Positions 32,777-43,660 of a stretch of DNA of 64,000 nucleotides are shown here, in pieces. The translations under genes were made by a program, and so were the position numbers. Source of the DNA: Symsagittifera roscoffensis (taxonomy: Eukaryota; Xenacoelomorpha; Acoela; Convolutidae). The stretch lies in the NCBI RefSeq assembly GCF_963678635.1, contig NC_087070.1, positions 28,268,848-28,332,847 of the forward strand, given 5' to 3'. How positions within the stretch are numbered: position 1 is the stretch's first letter; every line of letters begins with the position of its first letter. Below the pieces are notes generated by a model, which worked only from the letters and a program-made list of their open reading frames with translations, was not told the origin of the DNA and did no database searches.

Positions 32777-34111
32777 CTTTGTAGCTGTTTTTTTTTTGAA
32801 ACCGGATAAAAATTTGAAAGAAAAGGACCAAAAATTTTCTTTGGGAGGTTTAATCGGATACGGAAATTTTTGTATGGATTATTTTTTTGCAAACTCCAAA
32901 ATCTTTAGGCTAAATGCAATTCTACTTGACTCTGCTGGATGTTGAATGTATTGAAAACAATATAGTAAAAGAATCAAGAGCTTTAAAGAATGGAGCTTAA
33001 AAGTTAAAACAAACTATAAGATTTTCTTCTCTTCCTCTCAAAATTTTTTAACATTACATTGTAAATTCGATCGAAAGATGAAACAATCAAAAGTAAGTGG
33101 AACTTACAATTTTCCAACAAACAGTAGAAATTGTAGGTAGAGACACAATAATCTTGGGCCATTATAAGTTTTTTGTAAAATTCACAAGAAACGGAAAAAA
33201 ATGAACCCTGCATCCAATTATTCAAGAGCCCTGCTTCCAACTATTCAAGAAAATTGAGTTGGTGTAACTCGAAAAAAGACAAGAGTCTATCTCGGTGAAA
33301 ATGAAGGAGAAGCAATCTCGGCAATTTGAAATACTGTTTTTCAGGAATCTGAAAACCTAAGATTCGTTCCTGTTTTGGAACTCATTTCTGAAAAAGACAA
33401 CTATGGATCAGGAGCATGTCAACTGCAACAAAGTGAATGACAGAGCAACTTACAAAAGAAGGCAAGTTTGTGTCACGAATAAGAAGTACAATGTTAACAA
33501 ACTTCCCTACTTTCAGATTCGACTCTCTTCTGCAAATGTCATCTATACTTAGCGAGTTCAAAGAACTGTCCCAAAGTTTGAATTTTTTCACGTTTTTTAA
33601 GAATTGTAATCTACATTAGTTTTTGTTATTTTTGTTTTTTGTCTTGTAATTTAAATATTTATCCTTTAAAAATCAATTTTAGTTTAGTATTCAAGTAGAA
33701 CAGTATGAGTTGGAACATCGAGTTTTCAAGAAAATTAATCTTGAAAGTTCACAATAAATTGAGAATTTTTCAAAATATTATACCAGAAAAGTCCTAAAAA
33801 ATTTCGCTAACCGTCACAGAGACACAAAATTCACCAAACTTGCAGAATTTGAACGTAGCCTCACAAATATCCCATTTTGAGTGGACTCTGCATAAAGGTA
33901 GAAGGAAAATTTTCATAGAATACTGATCCGATACCAAAAAAAATAGATTCTATTGAATATCGTAAAAATGGAAATCAATGATAAAACAATTATTGTTTAC
34001 AACTACAAAGCAAAAAACATGATAAATTGCTCGATATAACTTCCTCATTATTAGATTAAATGGAGACAATCAAAAGAACTTGTATCAATTTTGAAGAATG
34101 CACTGTAGAAA

Positions 34112-34459
34112 ATGAACGTACAGAAAATGAAAGAAACTCTTAGACTTTTGAGATATTTATGTTATTTACAAAAAAAAAATATATATCTTTGTAGCTGTTT
34201 TCTTTCGAATCCAGACATAATTTTGAAAGAAAAGGACGAAAAATTTTCTTTCGGAGGTTTAATCGGATCCGGAAGTTTTTCTATGGATTATTTTTTTGCA
34301 AACTCCAAAATCTTTAGTCTACATGCAATTCTACTTGATTTTGCTGGATCTGTTGTTACATCTACTCCAAAAGAAAGAGCTGGAGTTTGTTTTGTTGCAC
34401 TTATTCTTCCCATTTCATGTCTTTTTGGTCACGTGACTGGAATACTCTTTTGTTTATAA
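34112..34459 (+). pseudogene. Longest frame of array unit 3 (115 codons), unrecognised
   Basis: The frame includes 'FSFGGLIGSGSFSMDYFFAN' in the middle and a hydrophobic end, 'CFVALILPISCLFGHVTGIL', compatible with a membrane segment. Related but broken reading occurs at 31190-31410 in unit 1 and 32790-32945 in unit 2. It overlaps the end of the 52-residue-type frame. Possibly the C-terminal part of a Polinton accessory membrane protein; the function is unknown. Confidence 0.3.
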
Positions 34460-34690
34460 GTTAAATTATTTGCTTCATCAGTATGTGCATTGTTGGATTG
34501 TTGGTCTTTTTTAACCAAAAAATACTCCAGAGAAAAAGGAATTGAAAACATAATGAGTCTGGTTGTTTTGGAGGTTCAATGAATTGAAAATATATATATA
34601 TTAAAAGAATCAAGAGCTTAAAAGAATGGAGCTTAAAAGTTAAAACAAACTATAAGATTTTCTTTTCTTCCTCTCAAAATTTTTTAAGCA

Positions 34691-35598
34691 ACATCTCAAT
34701 CTATTTGGTGTACCAAAATCCTCCATGTAATCAGTTGGATCAGCGGTTACAAAAACCATACTAAATTTTTGATTTTTTTTTTCAAAATCTGGCGGCCTCT
34801 TAATCAGAATTTTTGCAAAAGGTTATGAAAAACGTAAAATTTTATCAGAAATTTTGAAAACAAAGGTTACAAATTTGGATGGCTACGCATGCCCAAAAAC
34901 TTGATTTTCAAATATGGAGAAAATGATTGGAGGTGTAGCAACTGCCCATTTCGTCATGCAAAATTCTTCACTGTGTAGAAAGAAAAGTATTTGCGTGCGG
35001 AATATGGACTCGATGTTTTTTTAACAAAATGTAATTGGTAATCATCATAATGAAATACCTTTTTTAAACTTTAATGAAATATCGTTGTCAAATTTTCTTT
35101 CTAGATTAAGATGGTCGATCAAATTTGTGACAAGCCTGTAAATTCAGGAATGTTCGTTTTTGATGAAAAAAATTATAAACAAATGGAAGTTGTTAGGACA
35201 TATTGTAATAAGACTTCTTTAGTTTTTTTCTGAGCCAGTTTTTAGTTATGGTTTTGATGCTAGTATGTGCAATTGTTCGAATATTCCTATCCACAACATG
35301 TGGAGAAACGACAGATTGGGTAGCTATCTTTTCAGGTACAGTCCGTTTTATTTTTCTTTTTCCAAAAATATGAAAAAAAATTAAAATCTACCAAAATCAA
35401 AATTTCATTTACCTAATTGGTCCATGTAGATCTGGAAAATCTTTTCAACCAGCACTTGACAAAATTGTCTACTTTTAGCAACAATATCAACCCCTTTATA
35501 CTCTAATGCAAGGAAAAAACTTTAAATTTATCCAAAGAGTAAGTTTTGACTTGACTGAAAAACTTCCTAATAACGGAACTAAGTAATTGCTCATTTTT
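34691..35598. other. AT-rich spacer, no gene seen
   Basis: Unique AT-rich DNA between the tandem array and the first integrase fragment. No conserved motif was recognised on either strand. Confidence 0.4.
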
Positions 35599-35928
35599 TT
35601 ATTCTTGTGAAAAAAATTCAATCTCCATTAAAATGGATACAAAGTCATTGTTTTTTGCATCTCTCGGAAATTTTCCAGGAGACTGGTTTTTGCGACAGTT
35701 CGTGATAGAAACATTTTTTTCCAATTTGGGAACAATTTTTTGGCCATGATTTTCACTATAACAATATATTTTACATTTTAAAGACTGAATTGCCTTCTCT
35801 GCAGATGCAGCTTTTGTTTGACTTCTTGTTGAGTGAACTTGAATATCTTTCTCCTTGCAAAACTTTTTAGAAGTTCCCCATACTCTGTTCTTTTGCCACT
35901 GCTGGAAGACACTGGGGTCTGAAAACAA
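35599..35928 (-). pseudogene. INT: Polinton integrase fragment, second copy (minus strand)
   Basis: The middle and later part of a retroviral-type integrase as found in Polintons: 'SKKFCKEKDIQVHSTRSQTK' and 'AEKAIQSLKCKIYCYSE', the Glu in 'AEKAIQS' being the expected third catalytic residue. It ends around 'RDAKNNDFVSIL'. The catalytic core upstream (with both Asp) is not recognisable, and the reading shifts frame around 35900. It runs opposite to the copy at 36810-37484, about 0.9 kb away, so the two form an inverted pair. Confidence 0.75.
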
Positions 35929-36809
35929 AAAACATCAAACACAATTTGTTTCATCAAAGCAAATTGGTAAGATGTAGAATTACAAAATACGCTCATAAAC
36001 ATGTTCAAGTCACCGAGAGCTGTTATACAAATCAAAACATTAAGGCAAAAACTAGAACTAGGATCTCAGTTAAAAGATTGGTATCAAGATTGATCATTAG
36101 TTCCTTATGGCCATTTACTTAATGATTTAACCTAAAAACAGTTAATTTGCTTAGATATTGCTCTATTAGTGGTTCTGTTCCACCAAACTTTTTTTTACCA
36201 CCAGAACAGAGGCAAGGTTTCTGGATGATGAGTACACAATACGTCTCTTTTGTCCCGATACTCCGTAATACTTCGAAAACTATTCATTCTCAATTGTCCA
36301 AAAAGTTTCGTTCAGTTTCTGAGCGAGGATTTGGTAATTTTATTGAGAGGAGAGCTTAAAAACCTTCGGCTATAGGACGTAAAAAATCTTGAAAAAAATT
36401 CAGAATTAATACAAAAATTGATTGATTTAAAACTAAGCTGAGGCAGTCAGAAAACATCATATTAGGTAATCAAGATACAAAATAGTCTTTGTGTGTGCAC
36501 TAAGGCAAAAAACATCAATTTCACTGATATTTCTTCTACCATTTTGGAAACAACTCAAATCCCATTTAATTTTGTTATCAACAAGAATGCCAAAACAAAA
36601 GACAGAGGAACTTGGATCCTTTTCAAAAACTGAACAGGTAAGACTTGACAGGTTGTATTTTAGGGTAGAGTTGCCTACGTGTCTGTGCAAAACTTGAGTG
36701 CAACGAGCGGTTTATCAAGAAAAAGTTGAACAATGTTTACAAATTAATACTTCTTATTCAACGTTATCCATCAATAAGATATTTCCGATTTCTTCATGCT
36801 TTTCCAAAT
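35929..36809. other. Spacer between inverted integrase copies
   Basis: A plus-strand frame at 36147-36359 (70 codons, 'GSVPPNFFLPPEQRQGFW') and short frames at 36457-36697 are present, but none matches a family I know. The DNA just before 36810 may contain the lost N-terminal zinc-binding part of the integrase; no HHCC pattern could be read. Confidence 0.35.
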
Positions 36810-37484
36810 AGATCAATGAAACTTGGTGTATGGTTTTGACTTCTGTGAACAAGTTAGCTAGTCAAAACGATGAAGTTAAGTATTTATTAGTTGATGTAGA
36901 ATTTTTTCTGAGACTTGTCAGAGTTCAAACAATGAGAACAAAGTATGCCAAAGACCTTTTGCAAGCTTTCAAAAAAATGATTTCCTCGAAAAAAACTCCT
37001 GAAACGCTTTGGGTGGACAAAGGAACAGAATATAGGGGAATTTTCAAAAAGTTTTGCAAGGAGAAAGATATTCAAGTTCACTCAACAATAAGTGAAACAA
37101 AAGCTGCATTTGCAGAAAAGGCATTTCAGTCTTTAAAATATATAATAATCGTTATGGTGAATATCATGGCGAAAAAATTGTTCCCAGATTGGAACAATTT
37201 CTTTCTGCACGAACTGTCGCAAAAACCAGTCTCCTGGAAAAACTCCGAGAGATGTGAAAAATAAAGACTTTTTAACGATTTTGTATAAAAAATCAATCAT
37301 GAAATATACTAAACCAAAATTCGAAAGTGGGGATAGAGTGAGATTTTCGATAAAAAGCATATTCCGTTCCGAAAAGGATAAAAGCCAGAGTTTACCGATA
37401 TCATCAATATCAACAAAAAAGCCGGCAACATATATCATCAAAAATCTCAAAAAAAATTGTGCAAAATTTACAAAAAAGAGCTGA
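36810..37484 (+). pseudogene. INT: Polinton retroviral-type integrase, one frameshift
   Basis: Integrases of this type join element ends to host DNA. The core reads 'ASQNDEVKYLLVDVEFFLRL', 'TPETLWVDKGTEYRGIFKKF' and 'AAFAEKAFQSLKYI'; the Asp in WVDKGTEY and the Glu in FAEKAFQ fit the second and third residues of the catalytic D,D,E triad. The first Asp, expected in a W-x-x-D context, appears as Val in 'WCMVLTSVNKLA', so the triad looks broken. A frameshift near 37255 leads to the C-terminal DNA-binding part with 'YTKPKFESGDRVRFSIK' and 'ISTKKPATYIIKNLK'. It is followed in the same orientation by capsid-type genes. Confidence 0.85.
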
Positions 37485-37544
37485 GGAAATGATCAGATTA
37501 AATGTAAATCTTTTTTAAAACTACATTTCTATCGATCAGTGGTC

Positions 37545-38322
37545 ATGGATTCTTTTAAAATTGAGCTAGTTTCTAATGTTTCCTATATCGTTATCCGAAT
37601 CTTAGTCTTAGTTCTTTTAACAATTTTGTACCGTAACAAACACATCTCAAAGGAGAATGAAAGATTGCTGTTTTAGAAATATCGTACACTTAACTGTATT
37701 AAATTTTTACTGAAGGAAAGCTAACATTCATAGATGGGAGAGAAAGTTATCAGGTATAAAGAAAAATTAAACCGATGCATGATGAACCTGGATTGTATCC
37801 AAGCATCGTTGATATGGTTGTAGATCAAAAACCTATAATGCACAAAAACACAAACATGAAGGAAATCATGTATCGGTAGATAAAACTACACCAAAACTCG
37901 CCATTTATTTACTGAGGATCAATCAGTGTTTACCTTTCAAAGTGCTGATTTGAGTCATGTTTTGGTTGTGATTTAGAGCAAAATCAGACGTGGGTTATAA
38001 TGGGGTATTCTTACAACATTATAAAAATACCTTGCCTGATGATTTATAGCGATATTATAGAATTTAAAAAAGTAGGTGATACGAAAAATCTTTAAATTTG
38101 TTGTATTCCGTTATTTTCCTGAGTGAAAGATAGAGACATAATACCTACAAGACAGTACATAATTTATCAATCCTTTGCGAATCTGCAATTTAAAAATTAT
38201 TCAAAAAAACTCTTTCCATAGCTGAAAAAAAATGAACTATGGGATACTACAGTCGAAAAAATAGTTTTTGTGTCCGTAGGAGTTATACGAGTTGTTTTTT
38301 TGTTTCGCAAGATTTTGGTTAA
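37545..38322 (+). pseudogene. Polinton penton-like minor capsid protein, decayed
   Basis: ATG 37545 starts with 'MDSFKIELVSNVS', the typical beginning of the Polinton minor (penton-like) capsid gene, but the frame ends at 37676 after only 43 codons. Further recognisable pieces in other frames are 'PGLYPSIVDMV' (about 37785-37820), 'YNIIKIPCLMIYSDIIEFKK' (about 38015-38075), 'RQYIIYQSFANLQFKNYS' (about 38150-38205) and 'FVSVGVIRVVFLFRK' (about 38268-38310). The order and spacing fit the family, although the first third after the start is shortened. It lies between integrase and major capsid genes. In intact elements it would form the vertices of a virus-like shell. Confidence 0.65.
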
Positions 38323-38631
38323 TCATTTTTGATTTTTACTTCATACGAAACGGTTGCTCTAAAGTCAGCTACGTTTCCCTTTTTTTGTGGACATGCAAGA
38401 CAGCGTGGAAGAGTGTTGGTTTTGGTACCCTGATACGCAATTTTTTTGTAAAACTGCAATCCTATTCCTTAAAAAAATAAAATCCCAGCAGCAAAAAAGT
38501 TGAAGCAAAATTACTTGAAAAGTCCAAGATTTTTTTTAAAGTCCCAAGACTTGGAAGATTGAAATTTACAAGACTTACAAGATCTGGGAATTTAGAAGAT
38601 TTTTTGTTAAACCCCAGTTTCGGAAACAACT

Positions 38632-39687
38632 ATGTCATCTTACACACAAGAAGTGTTTCCCAGTTTTTCTCTAGATAAAAGCAGTATTGATTTTGAATTT
38701 GAGACGAATCGTGAAATTTATTTGCATATTCGTGATACCCACCTCAGTTTAGAGCCTCAAATATTCAAAGAAAGGTTGTTTGATGCTTTCAAAAAAATCG
38801 AAACAAAGAAAAATCAGAGCATGACTCAAATGAGGAACCAGAACTTAACTTTACCTATGTAAACAATCTACTACATTCTCTTTTCTCCAATTGCGAAGTT
38901 TATTTTAACAATACAATGGTTTACAACGCCAATGGCTTATATCCTCATAAAGCACAAATACCGAACGAATTGAACTCGTCCTCGGTGTGTAAAAAAGGAA
39001 TGCTTGGTTGTCATGGGTATAGTTTTGAAGAGTTTCCGGAAGCATTTGATATGTATCCGTTCACTGATAGAGCGAATTCCTTAGGAACAGGGATAATTTT
39101 TCACTCTAAGGAGGCTCGCCTTTGATTTATTTACTAGTGAAAAATCATTACTACTAAAAACCAAAGTTCGAATTGAACTAATTCGAGTTAGGCCTAGTTT
39201 TTACATGCTGTCTGATAATCCGAATGATAGTCTGAAAATTGTTGATTTTTGCGGTTTACTAGAAGCTTTTAGTAGCTGAACCTAATCATCAAAACTTGCA
39301 ATGGGGTCTGGGAGGAGAATCTGCTTATTACAATTACATAGAAATTATAGCAAGAACCTTTATCATTCCATCTCGCCAAAACCAGTTTCTTCCGGAAATT
39401 GTTTTCAATAATGCTCCAATGAAAAGAATTGCTGTTGCAATGAATACAAATTCAGCTGTTGCAGGATCTTTGCATGAAAATCCTTTCAACTATTTTATTT
39501 GATAGAACTTAGGATTACTCGGGGTGGAAGAGAAATTGCTTTATTAAATACAGTATCTCTTGGTCGCCCTTATGTTACAACAATGGAAGCGACGCAGCTC
39601 AACAAAAATTTTCCAGCTCTTCCTTTGGAAGATTTTGAGAATCACTATGTTTTTTTTTATATAACTCCACTACAGGACGCAGCTTAA
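38632..39687 (+). pseudogene. MCP: Polinton hexon-like major capsid protein, frameshifted
   Basis: Four plus-strand frames in succession (38632-38862, 38916-39125, 39296-39502 and 39499-39687) belong to one protein. Recognisable pieces are 'HIRDTHLSLEPQIFKERLF', 'NNLLHSLFSNCEVYFNN', 'YNANGLYPHKAQIPNEL', 'IRVRPSFYMLSDN', 'APMKRIAVAMNTNSAVAGSL' and 'DFENHYVFFYITPLQDA'. They match the double jelly-roll major capsid proteins of Polintons, often annotated as F54H12.2-like in invertebrate genomes. At least three frameshifts are needed, so it is not functional. The start probably lies upstream or was lost. It is the rightmost recognised Polinton gene. Confidence 0.8.
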
Positions 39688-39689
39688 CT

Positions 39690-40500
39690 GTGCCATTCTG
39701 CGAGATTGGCACAGCGCAACATTCCGACAAAGCACGAATTAGAGAGAAAAGGCCTTAACAGCGAAAAAGTGCTTGAAAGGAGGGTTGAAATATTCTGGAA
39801 GCTTCGATTTTTCAAAATTTCGATTAACGAGCGAGTATTTCTCAGAAATACGAAAAACGGCCATTTTGATCAAAAAAGCTGAGAAAAACAGAACAACACC
39901 AAATAGAGTGAAAAACAGTCACACGAGAAAACGGAAAAACGAAGCCTCTTATCGTGACAGTCACGCACGATAAGACCCTTAGTGGAGGAAATTAGTGGGA
40001 AAGGAGGCTTCGGTGGGGAAGTGGTGGAAAGCAGTACCCTCCCGTGCCACGAATTGGGAGTGATAACAACGTTATCTCGAGGAGAACACGGAAGCGGAGG
40101 CTTGGTCCCCAGAGACTGTTATATGGTGAAAGACTGTAGTAAACTAACTTTTTAGCTACTCTGATGCCATAGAACTTTGAATTGACACCGGTATTATTTG
40201 ATATTTCAGAATATGAGTAGCTAGGAAGAGGAAAGGGTCAATCCATCTCCAATGGATTTAATATAGAACTGTCATCAAAAATATAATAAAAGAGGATATT
40301 CGAGCCGTGTTTTTAATAGCAATCACGTAGTCTGAGGATCCGAGACTCAGCTATGTGGTTGTGTTCGCATGTAAACGAAAGCTGATCAAAAGTCGTTTGA
40401 CTGATGGCCTAAAAATAGTAACTTTTTACTTAGCCCTAAACGGACCAGAAAATGAACTGGCAAGGTCGAGACGGTGAAAAACGAGTAGGATTAAGGTAAC
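39690..40500. other. G/C-richer unassigned stretch
   Basis: A short plus-strand frame (39773-39973) and a segment at 39960-40130 and 40420-40560 richer in G and C than its neighbours ('ggaggcttcggtggggaag', 'ctgccagtcgttaatacg'). I could not assign it to a protein or RNA family. It may hold a further decayed Polinton gene or a different element. Confidence 0.3.
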
Positions 40501-40744
40501 TGACGCCTGCCAGTCGTTAATACGTACTTTTTCTACGCTCCGTCGCTGTGTAGTATTTGGGCGAATGTTACAAACAGTTGCTTTATCCAGAACTTCAGAG
40601 ATATCTGTTTACAGAGATATCTCTTCAACTTGTATATGGGACCTTATTCATTCAGTACCTAAATGTGTGTAAGTCAACAATCTAACTGTTTTTTCTAAAT
40701 TGCATTATCAAAACAACAATTCATTGTTATTTGATGTGATTCCT

Positions 40745-40882
40745 CAGACAGTTGCAAAGATGGATCAATTTTTCTCAGACACTTGCAAAGATGGATCAAT
40801 TTCCTCAGACAGTTGCAAAGATGGATCAACAGTTGCAAAGATGGATCAATTCTCAATTTTCTCAGCTGAAAGATGGATCAAA
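40745..40882. repeat. Short minisatellite of 'cagttgcaaagatggatcaa' units
   Basis: Five degenerate copies of 'ttgcaaagatggatcaattt(c)ctcagaca' with variable spacing (about 21-37 bp). Frames through it are artefacts of the repetition. Confidence 0.8.
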
Positions 40883-40899
40883 GATCAGTTTATCTAAAG

Positions 40900-41545
40900 A
40901 ATTCCTGAGCTCAGGTTTGGGTCTTATCCCTCTGATAAACCTTCTCAACTAACAAAATACTCTTTTAAAATAATTATTTCAGCTCCAAGCAATGATTGAG
41001 GAGAACACCTAATCTTGATTGCTCGATTGGACAAAGTTTCCTAGTTTGCTGATTCATTGGGATGTTTCAACTGTTCTTCTTAAAAGAAAGAGTACCAGCG
41101 CATGGTTCAAGTGAAACTTCAAGAAACTTCAAAAGACCGATTCTTTGGGAAAGTTGCGCCTTTTCTTTTTTGAAGAAAGAGTACCAGCGCATCGTTCAAG
41201 GGAAACTTCAAAAAATTGATAAATTGTGTGATTTGAACGCAACTTATTCAGAATTTTTTCTTTTTGAAGTCTACCAGAAAAACTTGAAACTTTTTCATGA
41301 TTTTTATGTTTTGATTTTTATTAGTAACTATATGTAAGAACACAGTATGTTTTTTATATGATTGTAAGTTGATGCTATAAAATATATTTGATGCTGTAAT
41401 TTTTACTGTAACTTTAAATTTGTAATTGTTTTTTATGTATTTCTAATTAAATATTTCTTCATTCATTTTCTTATTGAAAAATAAATTTACGATTTGAAGA
41501 ACTCTAGTTGAAAATATCCGGGAAAGTTTTGGAAAACTCGGAGAA
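40900..41545. other. No confident gene
   Basis: About 41080-41220 contains a near-duplicate of 'aagaaagagtaccagcgcat.gttcaag' (41089 and 41176) with the following 'gaaacttcaa'. A 91-codon frame at 41062-41337 spans it and shows no known domain. Confidence 0.35.
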
Positions 41546-41549
41546 AACT

Positions 41550-42060
41550 TCAGCGTCCTCACTCATCATGGGGGGAACATCTGTTGATACAAATATGACA
41601 TAATTTCCTGAAAAAATGTTTGTTTTTTTCACAACCTCAATTAAATAAACAAACAAATGTTTTTTGTGGTAATCGACCTCCCTGCTCTCCGTGGGGGGGG
41701 GGGGGGGGGGGGTAACATCTGGTGTGGCAATTTTTACCTGATTATATGAAAAAAATGTTGTTGACGTTCACTACCTCGCTTAAGTAAACAAACATAAAAT
41801 TCGTTTACTTACTTCAGCGTCCTCACTCACCATGGGTGGGGTAACATCTGTTGCTGCAAATTTGACATATTTTTCGGAAAAAGTTTTTGTTTACGCCAAC
41901 TACCTCGCTTAAATAAACAAACATAAAACTTGTTTACATACTTCAGCGACCTCGCTTACCACGGGGGTAACATTTCCTGTTGCAAATTAAACATATTCGC
42001 CCGAGAAAAATTTTGTTTACGTCTACTACTTTATTTTAAAAAACAAAAACAAAAATTTGA
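41550..42060. repeat. Tandem repeat, about 130 bp x 4, with a G20 run
   Basis: Four diverged units contain 'cctcactca(c/t)catgg', 'gggtaacatctgttg', and 'ctcg.ttaaataaacaaacat'. The second unit carries an uninterrupted run of about 20 G at 41693-41712, expanded from the short G run in the other units. Confidence 0.75.
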
Positions 42061-42239
42061 CTGCGAACAGCTTGAATTTTTCCTGAAACTTACCACCTGA
42101 AGCTTAACATCAAGAAAACTATCACATCATAGTACAAAGGATTTCAAAAAATCCCGAGTCGAATCTTAAGAATTGCTATATCGGCAGTCTCGAAATTTAC
42201 CCTCTCGCCATCTCAAACTCTGAAACCTATAAACTTAAT

Positions 42240-43421
42240 ACATTGGGAAATATTTTCCCTATGTTAATACATAGGGTGAATACCGTGAAGACCGGATAGT
42301 CTATAGCTCATCTTCATAACTAAAAGTCTTCACCCCCCCCCACCCGATTTTGCCCCAACATACACTACTGTTATCATTACTGAGTGGATAAGCTTCGCAA
42401 CTCACAATTTGAGAAACTGAAAAAAGAAAAATATTTTTTGGTGATTCTGTTTTATTGACGCGGATACTCAGAGCATTGCATCAAGGAAAAATATTGAAAA
42501 AAAGCGAACAAAAAGGACATTTTTGCTAATATTTGTTCAACCTCATGAAGGGAAAACGTCATGACTAGAGAAAGGAGCCCTTTAATAGTATAAGTAAGTG
42601 TAAACCAGAATGGGAGTAATCTCTTTTTGAGACCATTGCGTGTAGCGATTACCCTCATCCTTAATGAAACTATTCATAAAAATCTTGTCACTCATCTCAT
42701 GTATCAATTTATGGCAATCATCTGATTACATCTATGATCCTGATTTTAATTCTCAGTTTCCCTATGCATCGGTTGACACCAAATCATTTAAGAGATACGA
42801 TGCAATTCATTATTTGATAATAAAAGATGCTATATACTTGTACAACCACCTCCATTTGAACGCTCCAGAGGTATTTGGCAATTGTAACAACGATAACCGG
42901 TAGCACAGAAGGTTCCGACCAAAGTCTTAGAGAAGCTTAAAAACTTTTTTTCAAATTAGTGTTGTTTTTTTCCGCACGGTTCAAAACAAAACGATCCGAA
43001 CGAAAAAAAAAGAATTTAGATATATTTGAGAGTCATAGTAAAAAAGCCATTCGGAGAAACCAAAAAAATCTACAAAAAACTTTTAAAAAAAACAAAGTAT
43101 AAAACTTTTTCCAACATTTTTGCAGACCCTTTTTGGAATTTTTAATCTTTACTTATAAATTGGCGCTAAAAGACTCCAAAAATTACTTTTAATTTACTAC
43201 AACTAAGTTTTCATGGCCTAAAGCAAGCTTAATTAAGTTGTTGTAAGCCTACACACTCACGCAATATTAGTTCGAATTTAGACCAAAAATCAAAATTTCA
43301 AATCGGTTTTCCTCGACACTGTAGAAAAATTTTGGAAACTTTCAAATGTGGTTCGAATCAGACTTAGTTTATTGAATTGTACGCGTAGCATTTTTGGTAT
43401 ATGGAGGTTAACCCGGGAAAC
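42240..43421. repeat. Dispersed repeat, inverted copy of 8069-9510 and of 20185-20320
   Basis: The left end (42240-42375) is the reverse complement of 20185-20315; 42380-43421 is the reverse complement of the 8069-9510 region, ending at 'ggaggttaacccggg'. Identity is moderate with many small indels. A run of 9-10 C at about 42334 separates two halves. Confidence 0.75.
42664..42903 (+). CDS. Small secreted-type ORF within repeat (79 aa)
   Basis: ATG 42664 opens a 79-codon frame starting 'MKLFIKILSLISCINLWQSS', a good signal-peptide candidate with cleavage likely around residues 18-20. The mature part is rich in Tyr, Asp and Asn ('YIYDPDFNSQFPYAS') and ends 'VFGNCNNDNR'; it has one Cys. The inverted repeat copy at 9058-9225 keeps the same signal peptide and the following 'DPNFISHFP', but is truncated. 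No family recognised. The frame may be a gene fragment spread by the repeat. Confidence 0.35.
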   Translation: MKLFIKILSLISCINLWQSSDYIYDPDFNSQFPYASVDTKSFKRYDAIHYLIIKDAIYLYNHLHLNAPEVFGNCNNDNR

Positions 43422-43660
43422 TAATTGATTTCTTAGTTAAAAAAATTGAATAAGAACAAGAAATTTTGGCTTACAAACGTTTCTTAACAACAGTAGAATT
43501 TTAAAAAAGAAGACTGCTAGTATCAGGGCAAAGGCCTGAATGTTTCGACTGCCCATTAATTGGTGCCGAGTAGTTTTTGATAGACGAAATATATGACGAA
43601 CTACGAATTTTATTCTGACAAAATCAAAGTGTTGAAATTTGAGTCGCTTAAAGAAATAAT
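43422..43660 (+). mobile_element. 5'-end fragment of the double-hairpin family
   Basis: 'gactgctagtatcagggcaaaggcctgaatgtttcgactgcccattaa' at about 43512-43560 is the hairpin end of the double-hairpin family; the body after it decays quickly, and the next copy begins about 100 bases further on. Confidence 0.5.

Larger units (their letters stand above)
29990..34690. repeat. Tandem array, three units of about 1.64, 1.41 and 1.64 kb
   Basis: Units start near 29990, 31635 and 33047 at 'cattgt(g/a)aattcgatcgaaag'. Further landmarks: 'gaaccctgcatcc' at about 30147, 31790 and 33203, and 'ctgcataaaggtag' at 30831, 32422 and 33888. Unit 2 lacks roughly 0.2 kb near its end. Each unit carries the same succession of small frames on the plus strand. 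The units lie inside the Polinton-like region and may represent amplification of one of its genes. Confidence 0.85.

Noticed and set aside
39960-40560. Ribosomal RNA or mitochondrial insertion, suggested by G/C-richer, stem-rich sequence
   Set aside because: No conserved rRNA word could be recognised.
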